DNA from: Pisaster brevispinus
Taxonomy: Eukaryota > Echinodermata > Asteroidea > Forcipulatida > Asteriidae
DNA: 64,000 bases
Direction of reading: 5' to 3'
Assembly (NCBI GenBank): GCA_023634235.1
Contig: JAMKCF010000001.1
Coordinates: forward strand, 7,814,758-7,878,757
Positions 23,005-34,069 of the stretch are shown piece by piece. Position numbers and translations under genes: made by a program. Positions within the stretch are counted from its first letter, which is position 1. Every line of letters begins with the position of its first letter. A model generated the notes under the pieces. The model was not told where the DNA came from and did no database searches. It saw nothing but the letters and a program-made list of their open reading frames with translations.

Positions 23005-23760
23005 TTGATTTGGATTTTTTTCTTGTGTATGTTTTTAATTTCTGTGATTTCTGCTCATATTCGATTGCGCAACCAGCTCAAAAATATGACAAGACAGGAA
23101 ATGTCAGCCATTACCAAACTGAAACACAACACAGACATCGTTATTAAACCTTACGACAAAGGAAGAGGCATTTGTATAATGAACCGAACTGATTACCTAG
23201 AAGTAGGTTACAGACATCTTGAATCCGAGCACTACACAAAGCTTGATCAAGATATCACACAACAGACCACCACAATGGTCCACAACCTACTCATGAATAT
23301 GCTTAGAGACCGACACATCAACAAACACCCTGGCGTACCTTGATCCACTCCCGCAACCAGGCAACTGCCCTATCATGTATTTTCTCCCGAAAATACACAA
23401 AACACCACCCGCGGGCACGCCTTTTGCTGGGAGACCTATAATAAGTGGATGTTCAAGCCCTACAGCCAAAGTATCAGAATTTGTGGATCCTTTCCTCCTT
23501 CCGATAGTTACCGCCCAACCGCCCTCGACCGAACCAACCACCCGTACTCTCACAAAACCACCCTCCAACTACATCCGAGAGTTATTGGAACTGATATTAG
23601 GAAGAAATTGCTTCCAATTCAGTAACAACCACTACCTCAAAAAAATTGGATGCGCCATGGGCTCAACAGCAAGCCCCGAAATCTGTGATATCACATTACA
23701 TGATCTGGAAAAACAAATCCTAGAAAAAGTGAGAAGTACCTTACTGACATTTTTATTACC
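23005..23760 (+). mobile_element. Penelope-like element reverse transcriptase fragment
   Basis: 23005-23343 reads KLKHNTDIVIKPYDKGRGICIMNRTDYL, the N-terminal block of Penelope-like RTs. 23375-23821 continues with FLPKIHKTP, AGRPIISGCSSPTAKVSEFVD and, after an internal loss of the catalytic palm region, LKKIGCAMGSTASPE. No GIY-YIG endonuclease follows. Such elements copy RNA and prime at nicks or telomeric ends. This is a short, internally deleted remnant with a stop near 23341. From 23761 on the sequence is noncoding. Confidence 0.85.
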
Positions 23761-23987
23761 TTATTGCAAGTACAATAGCAGGTACTCGGCCGGGGCTCTA
23801 CTTGCTGGGGGCGGGGTATAGCCAGGCGGTAGCGGGACTATCACGTCGGGGCTATTTTATACTGTTAATGTGCAATATTGGTTGATGGAATGGTCATAAA
23901 CAGGTTAAGTATTTGGTCTTGAACACAACGGAAACAATGCAGAATTAGATACAATCAAGTGTGCATAATCAAAAACCAGACATAATT

Positions 23988-24890
23988 GCATTTGTGCACA
24001 AATGCCGAGCTGTTTCGTCATAACTTTTTCAAATTCCTCAAATGAATATGAACGGTTTTTTTTATGCAAAGCAGTTATGACGTATCAAGCCTATTTAAAA
24101 TAGAATTTGGATTATACCACGTTTTGAAAACAATCATAAAAAATCATGTGATGAAGTCATCATTACGTCATTTCAGAATTTACAAGAACTTGCCAATATC
24201 TAACAACCTACCAAGTTTCAACATGATCGCACTTATACTTCGGGAGTTATACTTCAAAAAAGGCACATTTAATGTCGTGTCACGTGACCCCCGATGATGT
24301 CATTGATCTGAAACTTCACACATATGATGGCTGTCTGACGGTCAACATGTGTGTAAATTTTGAAGTGATTACACAAAACTTCTCCACACACATCTTCAAA
24401 AAGTTCATTTTGAACAGTTTTCAATCTGCCGCTAGAGGGCGCTCGTGTGTATCGTGACGTCATCGGTATTTTGTTTTAAATGCACACTCTTGCCAGACAC
24501 TAACATCGTTGAAAGCATTTTCATTACATTAAGCACTTTTGAATTACGAGGCACTTCCGGTTTCGACCGGAAGTAGAGGTCATGTGAGGTCACGCACACT
24601 GAATAAAATGAAGACCTAATTTATCCCTATACAATCCCGCAAACAGAAACCTACGGTCTCTTGTGGCTGATTTGTTACGGATTTTCAAATATTTAAAATA
24701 GAAACCTTTAAGATGACGTCACGTGACAGGTGATGACGTCATCATGACATCATTATTTTAAGATCATTATTGCACCGATGCCTTTCATCACTGAAAGTTT
24801 CATTGCAATTGCTTATTAGGAACTATGCAAAAGGCCGCTTAGAACGAACGTGCGTTATCTCAATGGCTTTTTTTACTGAAACAGACAAAT
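23988..24890 (+). repeat. Palindrome-headed repeat, copy 1 (related to the 0.1-2.6 kb family)
   Basis: It starts with a perfect 18-bp palindrome GCATTTGTGCACAAATGC (23988-24005), followed by CGAGCTGTTTCG. It contains several GATGACGTCAT-type words and a CTTCCGG...CCGGAAG box (about 24556-24572). It repeats at 24906 with the same palindrome. The CCGGAAG/AGGTCA block is shared with the repeat at the left end of the window. No coding frame. The word GCTAGAGGGCGCT near 24430 recurs at about 26503. Confidence 0.75.
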
Positions 24891-25164
24891 AAAACTAGAT
24901 ATTTTGCATTTGTGCACAAATGCCGAGCTGTTTCGCCATAACTTTTTCAAATTACTCAACTGAATACGAAAGATTTGTGTTTTTAAAGCAGTTATGACGT
25001 ATCAAGCCTGTTCAAAAAAGAATTTTGGATTATACCTCGTTCTGTAAGCAATTTATGACTAAAACGTGCAAAAAGTGAAAAAATCTTTAAAAATCATGTG
25101 ATGACGTAATCATGACGTTATTTTAAATTTTACAAGATTTTGCCAATATCTAACAACCTACCAA

Positions 25165-26277
25165 AACACCTTCACATTTAATGGCAAAATTTCACATTTG
25201 CTTGTTATTCAAAAATTGATGCTCTATTTTTTATCTTTTCAGCAAACTTAAAAAAAAAAATTTGAAGCAACAAAAACAAACTTGTTGTTTTCGTGTGAAT
25301 AATCTTCAGATAGTTTGCACGTAAATAAGGTTTTATCGTTACTTTGCAATTTTAAGGGTATAATTTTTTTACTATTTACCATATAGGATTACGTTTGAAA
25401 AAGTCAAACAAAAATTAGGCACTAGTTTAATCATAGAAATATTTGCTTTAAAAATGTATAAATAAGTTCACAGAACTCCGAAATATTCGTTTGCAGGGAA
25501 ATGAGCTTCATTGTTTCTTACTTTCCAAGTACATGCAAACACAAACAGAAAAATGTACGCGGAATCTTGAAAATGTTACATCTGCTCTAATTTGAGAGTC
25601 AATGAAAACAAATCTTTAAAGGGTTAGAATATTCTATCCCCACCGGAAAATGCACATAACATCTCTAAAGGTTTTGAATATTCTATCCCTACCGGGAAAT
25701 GCTTACACTGTCGCTTAAGGGTTACAATATTTTCATCCCAACATAAAATGTGTACACCTAAAACATAATTTGTGTGGGCCAGTACAAAATAGATGACCCT
25801 CATTCGTTGTTACAAAAATTATTTATCTGAAATTTAATAACAATGCTAAGGTATTTAACTTGTGACAAATACTGATTATTTTTTAGAACATGATGCATGT
25901 AAATATTATAATAAATAACAAGTTGGTAAACAGTTGCTATTGTCTGAATATTGTGTTTCTTTTGTAATGTTTTGTAGTAAAGTTATGCTTTATGGCGCAG
26001 TCGACATGTCTTTGGCAAGATGAAAAGGTTTGCATAAAAAATGTGTAATTTGACTTGAAATTGGAAGAGTTCCGAATAAATGTTTTTTTTTTATAAACCA
26101 TGCAACTTAATCATTTATGCAAAAATTTCACAGTTTATAGACTTTGCCTAAGGAAATTGTTTTTCCAAGCTTATATTTCGTACTTTCTCGGAATATATCA
26201 TGAAAAGTTTATATTTAATGCACAAAAAAATGAAAAAAGGCCACATGTGAAAGTTTGCAATTAAATGTGACGGTGTT
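25165..26277. mobile_element. Nonautonomous TIR DNA transposon, 1113 bp
   Basis: The ends are inverted: AACACCTTCACATTTAAT at 25165 and, on the other strand from 26277, AACACCGTCACATTTAAT. The match extends about 36 bp with about four differences. CCAA flanks both sides (25161-25164 and 26278-26281) and occurs once in the uninterrupted repeat copy 1, so it is a target-site duplication of 4 bp. There is no coding frame, so movement would have depended on a transposase elsewhere. The superfamily is unresolved; a 4-bp duplication is unusual for common animal MITEs. Confidence 0.8.
25617..25765 (+). repeat. Three degenerate about 50-bp tandem units
   Basis: Inside the TIR element, three units begin AAAGGGTTAGAATATTCTA, AAAGGTTTTGAATATTCTA and AAGGGTTACAATATTTTCA. 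Each is followed by a CCCCACCGG- or CCCTACCGG-like core and an AAATG word. Subterminal or internal repeats of this kind are often transposase binding sites, but that is inference. Confidence 0.6.
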
Positions 26278-27332
26278 CCAAGTACCAACATGATCGAACT
26301 TATACTTCGGGAGTTATACGACTTTTAAAAAGGCACTTTTAATGCCGCGTCACGTGACTCCCGATGACGTCATTGATCTGTAACTTTTAAACACATGAAG
26401 CCAGCCTAACAGTAATTCGTGTGTACATTTTGAAGTGATTACTCAAAAATTCACCACACACATGTTCAAAAAGTCCATTTAATTTTTTTTTCAACCTTCC
26501 GCTAGAGGGCGCTGTTGTGTATTGGGCGTTCATCGATCTTATTTTGAATGGGTGACGTTATTATGTTGTCGATATTTCTGTTTCATCTTTTCATCAGGTG
26601 AAATATTGTTGCCAAGTTTATGACCGTGCGAGTTTGGGAAAGATGTCAAAGTGCGTGTATGTTCGGGTATGAGTGCTTTGGAAAGATTTAAACATGGTAA
26701 AGAAAAAGATTTCAACAATGGAACTTATACAAATCACTTTAGAATCAAATTAATAGTATTAAACCTTTTGTTAATCGTGACAATGTAATTGTTTTTCTAT
26801 TAGGTTGCTAAAAGCAATCCAACGGATGTTACACAAAGGTTTGTTTATACAAATTTAGACAAGGGTTCTACACTGAAAGCTGTGTGCTGTTGTCTTCTTT
26901 TGCAAATAAATAATGGATAAAAAAGAATGGTATTAATACAAACTAACCAAGTGATTTCAGTTGCATTGTTCCTTTGGTGGTCTGTTATCCAGTTTATTTA
27001 ATCAAAGTTTGAAGTTCATCAAAGGTCCGCAACTATACTATTTTTTTCGCGGACAAAATCCATAGAAAAGAAAATGCTAAACTTAAAAAAGGAACAAAAT
27101 TACATGACCATTAATTTTGTAGTTATTTATGTACATTATTTAAAATATCTGAAAAGGGTCATTTGAGGTTGTAAATTGCTGCATATTTGAAAGGTATTAA
27201 ACACAAGGAATATATTCAGGAAGTGTCATGTAATTTAATCGGGTAAAACTATGGAAAATGTATTGACATTTTCTTTTGATGTAGCGTTTCCTTTACATCT
27301 AGGATGTCAGTAGTACGGCAGAGACTGACAAT

Positions 27333-27523
27333 CAAAGATTATAGAGCGCCGAAGGCGCAAGATGCGGAACTCTGGCTGAAATGTGAAATCCCACTGGACG
27401 CCATTTCGGCAATGGGAAACAAAACATTCACTTGCTGAAATGGCGCCCATGCGTATTTCATGTTCCAACAATAGATAAAGCTTCAGTTCCGCATCTTGCG
27501 CCTTCGGCGCTCTATAATCTTTG
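27333..27523. mobile_element. hAT-type MITE, 191 bp, perfect 39-bp TIRs
   Basis: The terminal inverted repeats (27333-27371 and 27485-27523) start CAAAGATTATAGAGCGCC and are identical over 39 bp. The 8-bp target duplication CTGACAAT is perfect (27325-27332 and 27524-27531). The 8-bp duplication and C-A-start ends fit the hAT superfamily. The inner part is itself partly inverted (CGCCATTTCGGCAA / TTGCTGAAATGGCG), so the whole element can fold into one hairpin. There is no coding capacity. Perfect TIRs and duplication suggest recent insertion. Confidence 0.9.
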
Positions 27524-27532
27524 CTGACAATC

Positions 27533-29419
27533 TACCAGGGTATGGGTGTTAGGTAAGATACTATATAATTGATGGTTAATGTGTTTGTATTTATGAGGTT
27601 TGACTACAACATATGGTTATACTAAAATAATCTAACAAATTGGAGTAAAACATAAAAGTGGTTCTATCAGTATTTATAAACGTTTTGAAATGGAAAAGAT
27701 TTTTGCAGTATATGAATGATCATGTGGTGTTATGAATGGCCTCAGTAACATCTTTAGAAGTTTTTTCCCAGGTGGAAATGATTTTGAGTTCCATCATTTA
27801 GCTTGGGAAGTTTTCACTTTCAGTTGTTTTCATCATTGGCCATTAATTATTATGTAGTATGTTTGGAAATGCTTGGAGAGAAACTGATAATTGTCAGGAT
27901 ATAGGTAGTGAGTATACAACGGTGTTGATTTAGATGATTGTTTGCTCAATTGCTGGAAACATTGTAAATATATTAATGGCATGTTTGCAGATTGGAACTG
28001 TTGTATTGTTGAGATATTGGGTTTCTGTGAAAGTGTTTGATATAGGTAGTTTAGCAAGTTATTAGAATGATTGTATGGCTGTTGTATAGGGTTGGGCACC
28101 AAGGTGTTTATCTGAGGTTGAAGGCATTTCCAATGTAACGATGCACCAAGACAGTGACTGGGAGCAACAGGGGTATATGGTATTGTCGGTTTCATGTATC
28201 AGTCAGGTGTGGAAATGTGTGTTTTTATTATTAGTTTTTTATTAATGTGACTTAATGTCGAAAAAATAAATTTAAACAAACAAACACACAAGTAAAGCAA
28301 AGGCATTAACGTACTGAAATGATTGTTTATTGATTGGAATGTATGAAAATCAACTTACAGAAATAACTTGTGAGACAATCAAAAATGATAAACACCTTCA
28401 GTGTTTTTTGGAGCATCTTTTTACATATTTGTTATAATTTTTGTTATAAATTTTTTTTTCAATATAATTTCTAAAAACATAACAACGAAGTAGAAAATAA
28501 GTTAAGAAGTACAAGTACAAGTATAAACATGAATTATGTGTTGTGCTAAAAAATGTGCTAGTCCATTGGTTGAGTGAAACAATGGACAATAGATGAGTAT
28601 TGCTGGTGATCGGATTGCGTTATGAAGTGGGGCCCTGGTTTTGATTAATACAAATAGAAAGTATAGGCTTGTAACGTAAAGTCTATTACATGAAAATTTA
28701 CATGGAGTTTGTCTTTTGTAAATTTTGTATTATACTGAAATTTAGGCCAAGTAAAACGAGAAACATGATTTTTGTCCAAGCTCGCCTTCTTTTTGGCTGT
28801 TGTTTCATTCAGTTAGTTTTTAGGCTCCCCCCCCTTTTATGTTGTGAAAAATTGCGGGGAAAAAATGAAAAAACAAACCAATGAGGAAAATTGGATCTAA
28901 ATGATACATATCACATTTAGTCTAATTTTATTGTATCACAATATCTGTGAATTATTAACCTTGGTCAGCTCTATGTAGTTTGTCGGCCATTTTGGACGAA
29001 ATAGCAAAAAATGGGAAATAGTAAATAGTGACGCCCTGTTTCCTTCTTATAGTGTAGGTTTGGATGAGAAATATGTGATGCGATCAAGCAAAATGAGTCG
29101 TTTGTCAATCCTTGTCATTTCTAATTTTGTGTGTACATCTGGATAGAGCATATTAAGCTCTCCCTTTACTATATTCAAAATTCCGTGTTTATACAACTTT
29201 TAGTTAAAACTTGCGAAAGGTGAAGTATAAAGTTCAGTGATATGAGAAGGGTAACTGAAACGAAGAGAAAAGGGGCTTAAAAATTTATTAAGCGCGCACC
29301 TACAGTACAGCTGCCCACAGGCGCCCTGTGTTACTGCGCCGAAGGCCGCTGAAGTTTGACGAATCGTAATTTTTGTTCAAGAAGGGTTGAAAGGTCGGAA
29401 GTTGCTGTAATCCCCTGTG
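27533..29419. other. AT-rich noncoding stretch with one doubtful ORF
   Basis: No supported gene. A minus-strand open frame at 27833-28195 (120 codons) is rich in Gln, Asn, Pro, Ser and Tyr and matches no domain. It may be chance in AT-rich DNA or an exon of an unknown gene. A run of eight C at about 28830 and several poly(T) tracts are present. Between 29280 and 29420 the sequence turns GC-richer with GGCGCC-type words, just before the MITE at 29420. Confidence 0.35.
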
Positions 29420-29475
29420 TCAGCCTCGTTACCATGCCATGGGCAGCGCCCACTGATATTGACTGGGAACGAGGT
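29420..29475. mobile_element. Short MITE with CCTCGTT...AACGAGG ends
   Basis: Inverted ends CAGCCTCGTTACCA (from 29422) and TGGGAACGAGGTTG (to 29475) enclose only about 25 bp, including CATGGGCAGCGC. The same ends and the same CATGGGCAGCGC word recur at 34.07-34.26 kb. Nonautonomous elements with CCTCGTTCCCA-type ends are common in several marine invertebrate genomes, as far as I recall. No clear target duplication was found. Confidence 0.55.
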
Positions 29476-29765
29476 TGTTTCTGTGTGTACAAGGGTTAGT
29501 AACACATCGTGATAGTAATGTACCATATATCGCGCAATGTACACAATAATGGTGATCTTCGCTTTTTTTGATAAACGTTTTGGTGTTTTTACACACGGAA
29601 TGCAGTGATGTGATCGAACTTTTCAACGTGTTTGTGTTGCAGAAGTTATCTGTAGGTATCAGAAACACTCGTATTCGTTTTCAAAGGTATGATGTGAATG
29701 TTTTCAATCATTGTTGAAGTATTTTTTGCCATTCATTTGAGACAAAAACAACAACTTGGTTGAAA

Positions 29766-29794
29766 CATGGAGCTATATACTATATAGCTCCATG
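29766..29794. repeat. Perfect 29-bp palindrome
   Basis: Arms CATGGAGCTATATA and TATATAGCTCCATG are separated by a single C. A related half-word CTATGGAGCT occurs about 50 bp downstream. It can form a cruciform or a hairpin in RNA. It lies in noncoding DNA between a MITE and an unassigned small frame (29962-30198). Confidence 0.8.
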
Positions 29795-30214
29795 GTTGAG
29801 AGAACTTGTGCACAACTTTACGTGTAACTAACTATCATGAACTATGGAGCTGTGAGCAATGTTTTTATATTTTTTGTTTCTCAAAGTGTACATTAGCAAG
29901 CTTTATTGACATGCTAATTTTAACCTTTTAGTGTTGTTATTTATCAGAAAGGAAGTCGCCAATGTTAAAAAGTGAGATTTTAGAACTTGAATCTATCATT
30001 ATCAACAACAAAAAACCCGAAAATGTTACTCCTGACCTGTCATGTGGTTTGTCTTGTTTTGCCTTGTTCTCCGTTATGAAATTGCCAACATACGACTCAT
30101 CTAGCGTGATCGCATCACAATATGTTCGTTATTGTATTTGGCCTTATAAGAAAAAAGAGGTATACTGTGTTAATTATAGAACTGGTTTAGAGAGATAACA
30201 TAGGTTTTGTAAGT

Positions 30215-31822
30215 TTACTGTTTGGAAAGTTTTGCCTTTGGTTTGGCAGTAGCAGTTGAGGGGTGTCTTGGTACTATTCCAGCAGTAGTGGGTTTTTGCT
30301 GATGAGGGTTGGGTCCTGTGGCTGTACTGGGTGCTGTAGGTGCTGTGGGTTTAGAACTTGTGGTGGGTCCGGTGCTTGTTGATGGTACATCATCATCAAG
30401 GCTGAGGCGAATTATGTTTGCTGCTTGGACAACAAATGTGTAGACTTGTCCCTCAAGCGCTGTTGTTATGCCCAAGGATGTTGTTAAGTTCCATATTTGT
30501 TGTGCAAGTTCCTTCGGCATATGTAGACTTATCAAAGTGTCGTCTGCCTCACATAGCAGAATGATGTGGGAAGCAGTTGTCCCCTCTACTGTGACAATCT
30601 CCACTGTCCTCTCTTTATGTTCTTCTTGGAGAATCTGTAAATTGTGTTGAAATTATTTCAGTACAGAATTTTTACCAATGCATATAAAATAATTGTGTTG
30701 TTTTTTTTAAAAAGTTTTGTATGGGTAAGCTGTTGGAGTGTATACAATTTAATTTGAAAGATGGCAACCTGTTATATAATAATATTTGGAAAAAAATTAC
30801 TATAAATTCAATACGTACATTAATTTTTGTGTTCTGGGTTGATGACAGGGTTATCGCCTTTAAGTAGTTGTTCTCAGGGGACATGTGGGTGATTTTCACC
30901 CTGTCTCCAGACTTAATCGGGCTCCTTGAATGTGCGTTCCAAAGAGCCAGTTGGATTGCTCGGGTTTCGTCTTGCACTTCAATGTTTCTGACCAACACTC
31001 TCTTCGGACCTACCTCTCTTGGTACTTCATCCTTAGATGGAAACAAAAGCAAAACCATCATTGTTTTATTATATACAGTATGAAAGATAATTTCACAAAA
31101 ACTGTAGGTACTTGTAATGGTTTTGATTACATACTTCTATATTTAAATCTGGCAGTGATACCCATTCTTTGTATGTAAAGACAATTTGCTCTATGGTGAA
31201 ACCATTTACTCTGATTTTTTGACAATTCATTTTTCAAGTAAGCTGTAATGGCTTTGTATAAGTAATTGCTGAACACACTATCCAAATTATGCATGTTTTT
31301 TTAAGACCATGTTGGATTGTGAATTGTTAGGGTTAAAGAGATGATTTGTAACGTAGGTTTGTTGAAACTTAATCTTTTAATGAATGTATGGAAGTTCTTA
31401 CATGTGTGATTATTCCCTCGATGCTTACAGGAATACCTTCCTTGTCATTCTGAAGGAGAGATGAGATAGATGCAACAGGTGGCATTGGTGGATCCACTAG
31501 GTTTAGAGCAACAGCCATTATCTCGTCACTGATCGGGCTCTTCAATTAAGGACAAGGATGGACACGTGTTTTTTTTGTTGGCCATCAGGATTCCAGTGAA
31601 TCCTTTCTCAAACTGACGCATTGTGATTACGTCTCCAGAGTGGAAAGGCTCGCAGATGTTGTCATACGCAACACATTTTATTGCTCCTGTACTATCAGCA
31701 AGGCTGAGCTCATGGGCCTTCTCATTCTTTACAATCTTCACAATTTTAGCTCTCAAAGCTCTTGGGTATGGACCCTTTCTTGAGGATGACCTGTTGATGT
31801 TATAGATGGTGTCCATTTTGTC
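30215..31822 (-). pseudogene. Spliced gene with two OB-fold regions (RPA/SSB-like), partly decayed
   Basis: On the minus strand ATG lies at 31814-31816, just after an acceptor (TCTCAACAG, exon from 31822). The first exon encodes an OB-like module (PYPRALRAKIVKIVKNEK ... LADSTGAIKCVAYD ... HSGDVITM). Three further exons join in phase: 31402-31449 (16 codons), 30819-31031 (71 codons, LVRNIEVQDETRAIQLALW ... SGDRVKITHM, a second OB strand pattern) and 30215-30634, ending in a Thr/Pro/Ser-rich tail. Introns have GTAAGA and GTACGT donors. 31450-31530 still reads like coding (SDEIMAVALNLVDPPMPP) but is separated from exon 1 by a shift and a stop, so the copy may be damaged. A single-strand DNA binding role is inferred from the RPA-like pattern. 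Confidence 0.6.
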
Positions 31823-32417
31823 TGTTGAGATGAAAGTGAATCAATTGATTGCCTTTATTGTAACTATGGTTAGGTGAGTCTTTTCAAACATTATCTGGAT
31901 AATTTGCGAAGCTATTTTTTCAATTTTTTTCTTATTTGTGTGAATTCATTGTTTATTTGACTACACATAGTTTATTTAAAGGGGTATTTAATTTCGTTTT
32001 TTTTTTCCTAGGGAGAGAAAATACATATACAAGTTATGTCTGGGGAAGGTTTTGTTAAGTTATTTTAGTTTCTAAACTTATTAATATATACAGGTTGAAA
32101 TTGGTATTGTTATTTAATTGAACATAATCTGTGTTATTTCAACAGTTGTGTTGTAGCTGATATGATTGCATAGAAGTGGAATGACAGTGGTAGTACATCA
32201 AATATTCAATATAGTTTTGTAATCATTAGTAAAATATATGTTGAGTATGTAGTGAACTAAATATCTGTACTTAAAAACTCTCAAATCAGTTAGGCTGGTG
32301 CCAGAATATTCCTGATTTTGTTGAGCATGTAGATGTGATCTCTGATCCTCGGACGCCGTATCCAAGTTAGTATTGAACAGTTCGGCGGATCAGTGCTTGG
32401 TTTTGTGGGGATGATAT

Positions 32418-32731
32418 ACTTACCAGCCAAGTTTGGCAGCACAGTCGTAGGATGTTAGTGAATCTGCTCTCTTGTAACACAGAATTGGCTCTTGTAACAT
32501 AGAATTGGTTCTCGTAACACAGAATTGGCGACACTGAAGTTTGATTAAAATGTGTCCTTTATATAGTTTCCAAAAGTATAGTCAAGGTTTCTGTTCCAAG
32601 TAATTTCATCCAATCATGATGGAGATCCAGTGTTATCCAATGAAAATACACTTGTATCAACCAATGACTGTTCATGGATTGTCTTGACCAATAATGTGTG
32701 GGATTGTGATGAGGATTACATGTTATCCAAT
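32418..32731 (-). promoter_or_regulatory. Putative promoter and 5' noncoding exon of the OB-fold gene
   Basis: A strong minus-strand donor (GGCTG then GTAAGTAT, plus 32418-32424) could splice to the acceptor at 31822 just before the ATG. Three 20-21-bp units CTCTTGTAACACAGAATTGG lie in the presumed 5' exon (about 32468-32529). Upstream of it are five CCAAT pentamers at 32610, 32637, 32661, 32688 and 32727, spaced about 24-39 bp. Clusters of CCAAT boxes bind NF-Y in either orientation. No TATA word is obvious. The assignment as promoter is inference. Confidence 0.45.
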
Positions 32732-33655
32732 CAGAAGCAAATGGTCATATGGTGAACCTTGTTTAATGGGTTGTTGAGTTTGTTTAGTGAAGCAAACAAT
32801 GTTACTTTTGTTCTTTTCCCTATTTGACAGACAAAACAGACACACACGTATACACAAGCTGTTACAAAGCCTAAAATTTGTACATTTGTTCTTATTAGTG
32901 ATTTTAAACAGTTGATTGTTATAATATAAGCAATACAACTTAACAGTATAGATTTTTTTTAAAAATTAATTAAAGATTAAATTAAACATGGCACTGCAGA
33001 GGGATCCATCTAAGAAGCAGAGCTTGTAGGCAATGGTCCCTAAATACATGCATTTGCACTGAGACGGATAATAACAATTAGGTGAACCAATAGGTCTGTG
33101 GTCGAGTCGAGCCACTAAGGAAAAAAATAGTATAATATAGGTCTCAATGCACAAGCATGTACTCAAACAATTGTTTTTAAGTAGATCACTTTAAAACAAA
33201 CAGACGAAGGACGAAAGCGAAACAGTGGACTAAAACTAACACAACGGCCTTGCAGGTCTACCAGTAAATTACCAAACGAGAATGAGTGATCACACCCAGG
33301 GGATCCCACAGAGGGAATAACATGCATGGAAATGGGCTTTGTGGTTGAGGATCCCCATCAGACGAGACTACCCATTCTCGGTCAGCACAAAAATACCAGT
33401 TTAGATTATATAAGTACACGTACATGTATATATTAGACACTCATCCACAGTAAGATTCCAATGTGTCAGGTTTAAAGACACGTTAAATATAGATAAACTT
33501 TTGGAGACTAAGTTGTTCGTTAAGCATGTTCCAGAGCATGGGTCCCTTATGTTTAATAGTTTTATGACCAAGGGACGTACGAGTGTAAGGAATATGAAAA
33601 TTAGAAGCTTGGCGGGTAAAATGGGAATGAACATCTGAATTTAAATAAAAAGTCA
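32732..33655. other. No gene seen
   Basis: AT-rich sequence with scattered short open frames on the minus strand, none with a recognisable domain or good codon pattern. I see no repeat family in it apart from short T-runs. Confidence 0.4.
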
Positions 33656-33664
33656 CATTTCCAG

Positions 33665-33869
33665 TAGCTTTTAATCAAGTTGCACGCGGCAGCGGCGGCA
33701 CCTCCAGATATCACGCGGCTAGGTTTCGCCGCTCGCGCTGGTCTTTTTTTGTGCGTGATATCTGGGGTCGTGCTTGACATCTGGGGGCGCTCGCGCTGTT
33801 TTTTTTCGTGCGCTATATCTGGGGTCGTGTTTGACGTGGGGGTGCCGCGTGCGCCTTGACTAAAGGCTA
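33665..33869. mobile_element. MITE, 205 bp, with 9-bp target duplication
   Basis: CATTTCCAG occurs on both sides (33656-33664 and 33870-33878). The ends are inverted: TAGCTTTTAATCAAG at the left and, on the other strand, TAGCCTTTAGTCAAG at the right, followed by GCACGCGGCA on both. The interior is GC-rich and has two near-copies of a GATATCTGGGGTCGTG-type segment. A 9-bp duplication points to the Mutator-like group, but a 9-bp match by chance extension of an 8-bp (hAT) duplication is possible. No coding capacity. Confidence 0.75.
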
Positions 33870-34069
33870 CATTTCCAGAGGCTATGGTCCTAATCGAAAT
33901 CACGGCTTCGGCTTTGGATTCGTCTTTGAGGCTCCGTTCTTTCGTCTGAAGCCCTGAGCGCGTATACCCGAAGCACGCACTATAGGCAAAACAATCGGCG
34001 GGGCAAAGCTAACCTGAGAGCCGAATCCAAAGCCAAATCTAGTCGTTTCGAAAAGGGCCTATGATCAGC

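Larger units (their letters stand above)
24906..27075 (+). repeat. Palindrome-headed repeat, copy 2, interrupted by a TIR element
   Basis: The same 18-bp palindrome opens this copy (24906-24923), and alignment with copy 1 runs to AACCTACCAA at 25163. It resumes at 26282 with CAACATGATCG and continues through the GCTAGAGGGCGCT word. The end near 27027-27060 (GGTCCGCAACTATAC ... CGCGGACAAA) matches the end of the left-hand family. Copy 1 therefore serves as the empty-site reference for the 1.1 kb insertion. 26540-27000 is anonymous noncoding sequence. Confidence 0.7.

Noticed and set aside
27833..28195. 120-codon minus-strand Q/N/P-rich ORF as a gene
   Set aside because: No domain, biased composition expected from AT-rich DNA, no neighbouring exon support.
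32410..32430. U1 snRNA-like start (ATACTTACC)
   Set aside because: The sequence after it does not match U1; it is better read as a minus-strand splice donor GGTAAGTAT.
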